Positions 62,497-64,000 of a stretch of DNA of 64,000 bases are shown here, piece after piece. The notes below the pieces were generated by a model. The model was not told the DNA's origin and made no database searches. It was given only the letters and a program-made list of their open reading frames with translations. Within the stretch, counting starts at the first letter, position 1. Each line of letters begins with the position of its first letter. The translations under genes and the position numbers were made by a program. Source of the stretch: Smittia aterrima (lineage: Eukaryota; Arthropoda; Insecta; Diptera; Chironomidae). Location of the stretch: NCBI GenBank assembly GCA_033063855.1, contig CP093831.1:1798001-1862000 (forward strand), read 5' to 3'.

Positions 62497-63336
62497 TTAA
62501 ATATTCTGCCAACTAGCGATTGCGTCGAGCAGGTATTCGTCTTCAGGACTCACTGGCGAGTAATTATCGAATTGATATTCAGGTTTGTAAGGTGTTGGAG
62601 TTGACACGAAGACTTGCTGGTGGTGATGAATTGGAATATCAGAGTGATATGAAGGTGCCGGTGAGTTTGATGGGTCGATGTAGGAGGTATCGAAAGGTTC
62701 TTGTTTGAAGTGTTGATGGCTATGGCTTTGGATGATATTTGGTGTGAAGCTTGCTTGGCTTGAAGCGTCGGATGAGTAGGAAGGTGTTGGTGAGAGTGAA
62801 GCTTCTGAACGAGGAATTGATTGAAGCTGTGATCCTTCTGAGTAGTAAGAGCTTGCTGATGAGTTTGCGCTGGTCGAATTCTCATTCTCATCCAACATAT
62901 CCTTCAAGCGACGAATATATTCAACTGCCATCTTAAGCGTATCAACTTTACTTAATTTCTTTGCCGATCCACGTCCACTTTTGCTAAGATTTGTGACAAC
63001 ATGTTGTGGAATATGTTGACGTAAGTTGGAGAATCCGTTGTTCACTTGCTTCACTCGATTTCTCTCGCGAGCATTGCGTCGAGCGACTGAAACTGTTTGA
63101 GTCGCTGGATACTGCATCGCTCCGTAATTATATTTTTTCTTCGGGATGTTGATGACTTGATTTGCTCCGTTGGATGTAAGAACTGTTGGAGCTGGTGCGA
63201 TTGGTCGCTTTCCAATCGACGAGTACATTTGTTGAGATTTATTAGCGAGCATGTTGGCCGAAACGATTACACAATTGTTCTGCATCATGTGAATATTTTG
63301 TCCCAGCGTCATTGTACAAACTGAAGCTGATGCCAT
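62497..63336 (-). CDS. ASH: Achaete-scute homologue, proneural bHLH factor
   Basis: This intronless gene encodes a 279-residue proneural bHLH factor of the achaete/scute/lethal-of-scute group. The basic region is at 86-100 (RRNARERNRVKQVNN), helix 1 reads GFSNLRQHIPQHVV, the loop has GRGSAKKLSK and helix 2 is VDTLKMAVEYIRRLKDML (131-148). VDTLKMAVEYIRRL, rather than VETLRMAVEYIRSL, separates it from asense. The tail carries two copies of SPxPSYxSD (182-190 and 225-233) and ends SPEDEYLLDAIASWQNI; LLDxIxxWQ is the usual AS-C C-terminal motif. Known role: with Daughterless it turns ectoderm cells into sense-organ precursors and neuroblasts. One ASH plus asense is the mosquito-like state; the split into achaete, scute and lethal-of-scute belongs to higher flies. 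A further AS-C gene outside the window is not excluded. Confidence 0.94.
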   Translation of the reverse strand: MASASVCTMTLGQNIHMMQNNCVIVSANMLANKSQQMYSSIGKRPIAPAPTVLTSNGANQVINIPKKKYNYGAMQYPATQTVSVARRNARERNRVKQVNNGFSNLRQHIPQHVVTNLSKSGRGSAKKLSKVDTLKMAVEYIRRLKDMLDENENSTSANSSASSYYSEGSQLQSIPRSEASLSPTPSYSSDASSQASFTPNIIQSHSHQHFKQEPFDTSYIDPSNSPAPSYHSDIPIHHHQQVFVSTPTPYKPEYQFDNYSPVSPEDEYLLDAIASWQNI

Positions 63337-64000
63337 TTATTTTTAAGAAACACTTTTCGAATTAAAAAATTCTTTAAACTTTTTTTGTTTTATTTTCTTT
63401 TTTCAAGTTCAATTCACTTTGCAGTTTATTTTTATTTTTTAAGATCGTTCTTAAAACACGTCTTGATCTGTTCGATTCTGGAGAGGAACTGAATCCGAAA
63501 TAAAATTAGAACGAAAATGCGGAGAAGAAAAACACTTTAAGAATTTATTTTTTCTTTCAACTTGTCTCCACTGAGTTTTTTTTTTGGTTAAAGATACGCG
63601 AGTACGTTTAAACTGTTTGACGATCGCAAGCGAAATGATTTCCTTCGTCCTCGAGCCCTTCGTTTTAGTACTCGACGATTTTCTACCTGCTCCGTTCGCT
63701 ATGTTGAGTTCTTGTTATGCTTTATGCTCTCTCTTCTTCTCCCCCCACTCACAGACCTCGTTTCGTATCAACTTCTCCCACCACACGAAGAAACGAAGCA
63801 ACAGGAGAATATCAACTTGTAGCCGAAGTATTTCACGAAGTTTTTAGAGGGCCGACGACGAAAATGTGATATCAGAAGACGCGTGCCGTGTAAGACTCGG
63901 AATCAAAGGAAAGAAAGAAAACACCAACACAACAAAACATTTTATTTTCTGGTAAGAAGATCCAGTTGGAAGTTACTAAGAATGAAAGAAGCAGACGAAA
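63337..64000 (-). promoter_or_regulatory. Upstream region of ASH with Hairy-type C-site
   Basis: On the minus strand GGCACGCG reads at 63887-63880, about 545 nt upstream of the ATG. It matches the core of the Hairy C-site recalled from Drosophila achaete. A TCAGT initiator has its A at 63572 without a TATA box, giving a possible 5' UTR of about 235 nt. The sequence between is T-rich on the plus strand. An E-box CAGTTG lies at 63963-63968. The rest of the region shows no gene. Confidence 0.45.

Noticed and set aside
1..64000. CRISPR arrays, bacterial operons, riboswitches, rRNA genes, full-length transposable elements or viral genes
   Set aside because: None seen: spliced insect genes throughout, no regularly spaced repeats, and no reverse transcriptase, transposase or integrase motifs among the translations.

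Overview
This is a eukaryotic window from an insect. It has short introns of about 50-60 nt with GT/AG ends, insect-only families (7tm_6 odorant receptors, a classical odorant-binding protein, CYP4G P450s), AS-C type bHLH genes, and no obvious CpG depletion. A single achaete-scute homologue plus asense, and an odorant-binding protein of the mosquito OBP1 type, point to a dipteran, most likely a nematoceran such as a chironomid midge. The species is inferred and cannot be proved from the sequence.

Layout. (1) 1-4879: three tandem plus-strand odorant receptor genes, the first cut by the window edge and the third carrying a 1-nt deletion. (2) 5807-9913: two tandem minus-strand CYP4G genes. (3) 9914-21808: an 11.9-kb gene-free stretch. 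(4) 21809-23086: an intronless minus-strand asense-like bHLH gene. (5) 23087-35189: 12.1 kb gene-free. (6) 35190-36852: a plus-strand four-exon P450 of the CYP4 clan. (7) 36853-45562: 8.7 kb gene-free, holding a diverged 220-bp tandem duplication. (8) 45563-47604: IFT52 and an OBP1/Obp83a-type gene, both on the plus strand. (9) 47605-62496: 14.9 kb gene-free. (10) 62497-63336: an intronless minus-strand achaete-scute homologue (ASH), with its upstream region running to the window end.

The window is therefore an achaete-scute complex. ASH and asense are transcribed in the same direction, about 39 kb apart, with CYP4G genes beyond asense. Drosophila has the same neighbour pair (asense next to Cyp4g1), so this looks like old dipteran microsynteny, here with CYP4G duplicated. 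Three genes not known from the fly complex (a P450, IFT52 and OBP1) sit on the opposite strand between the two proneural genes. The large non-coding spaces are probably the cis-regulatory landscape of the bHLH genes. Readable regulatory signals include a near-canonical RFX X-box just upstream of IFT52, a proneural E-box next to a Hairy/E(spl)-type C-site upstream of asense, a second C-site upstream of ASH, TATA/initiator pairs at the P450 genes, and a palindromic pair of DRE/CGATA motifs at 50.4 kb.

Many genes here share a sensory theme: proneural factors that specify sense organs, a cilium-building protein, an odorant-binding protein and odorant receptors. Whether this is more than coincidence cannot be judged from one window. 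No search or alignment program was used; family calls come from reading the translated sequence and recalling the families.
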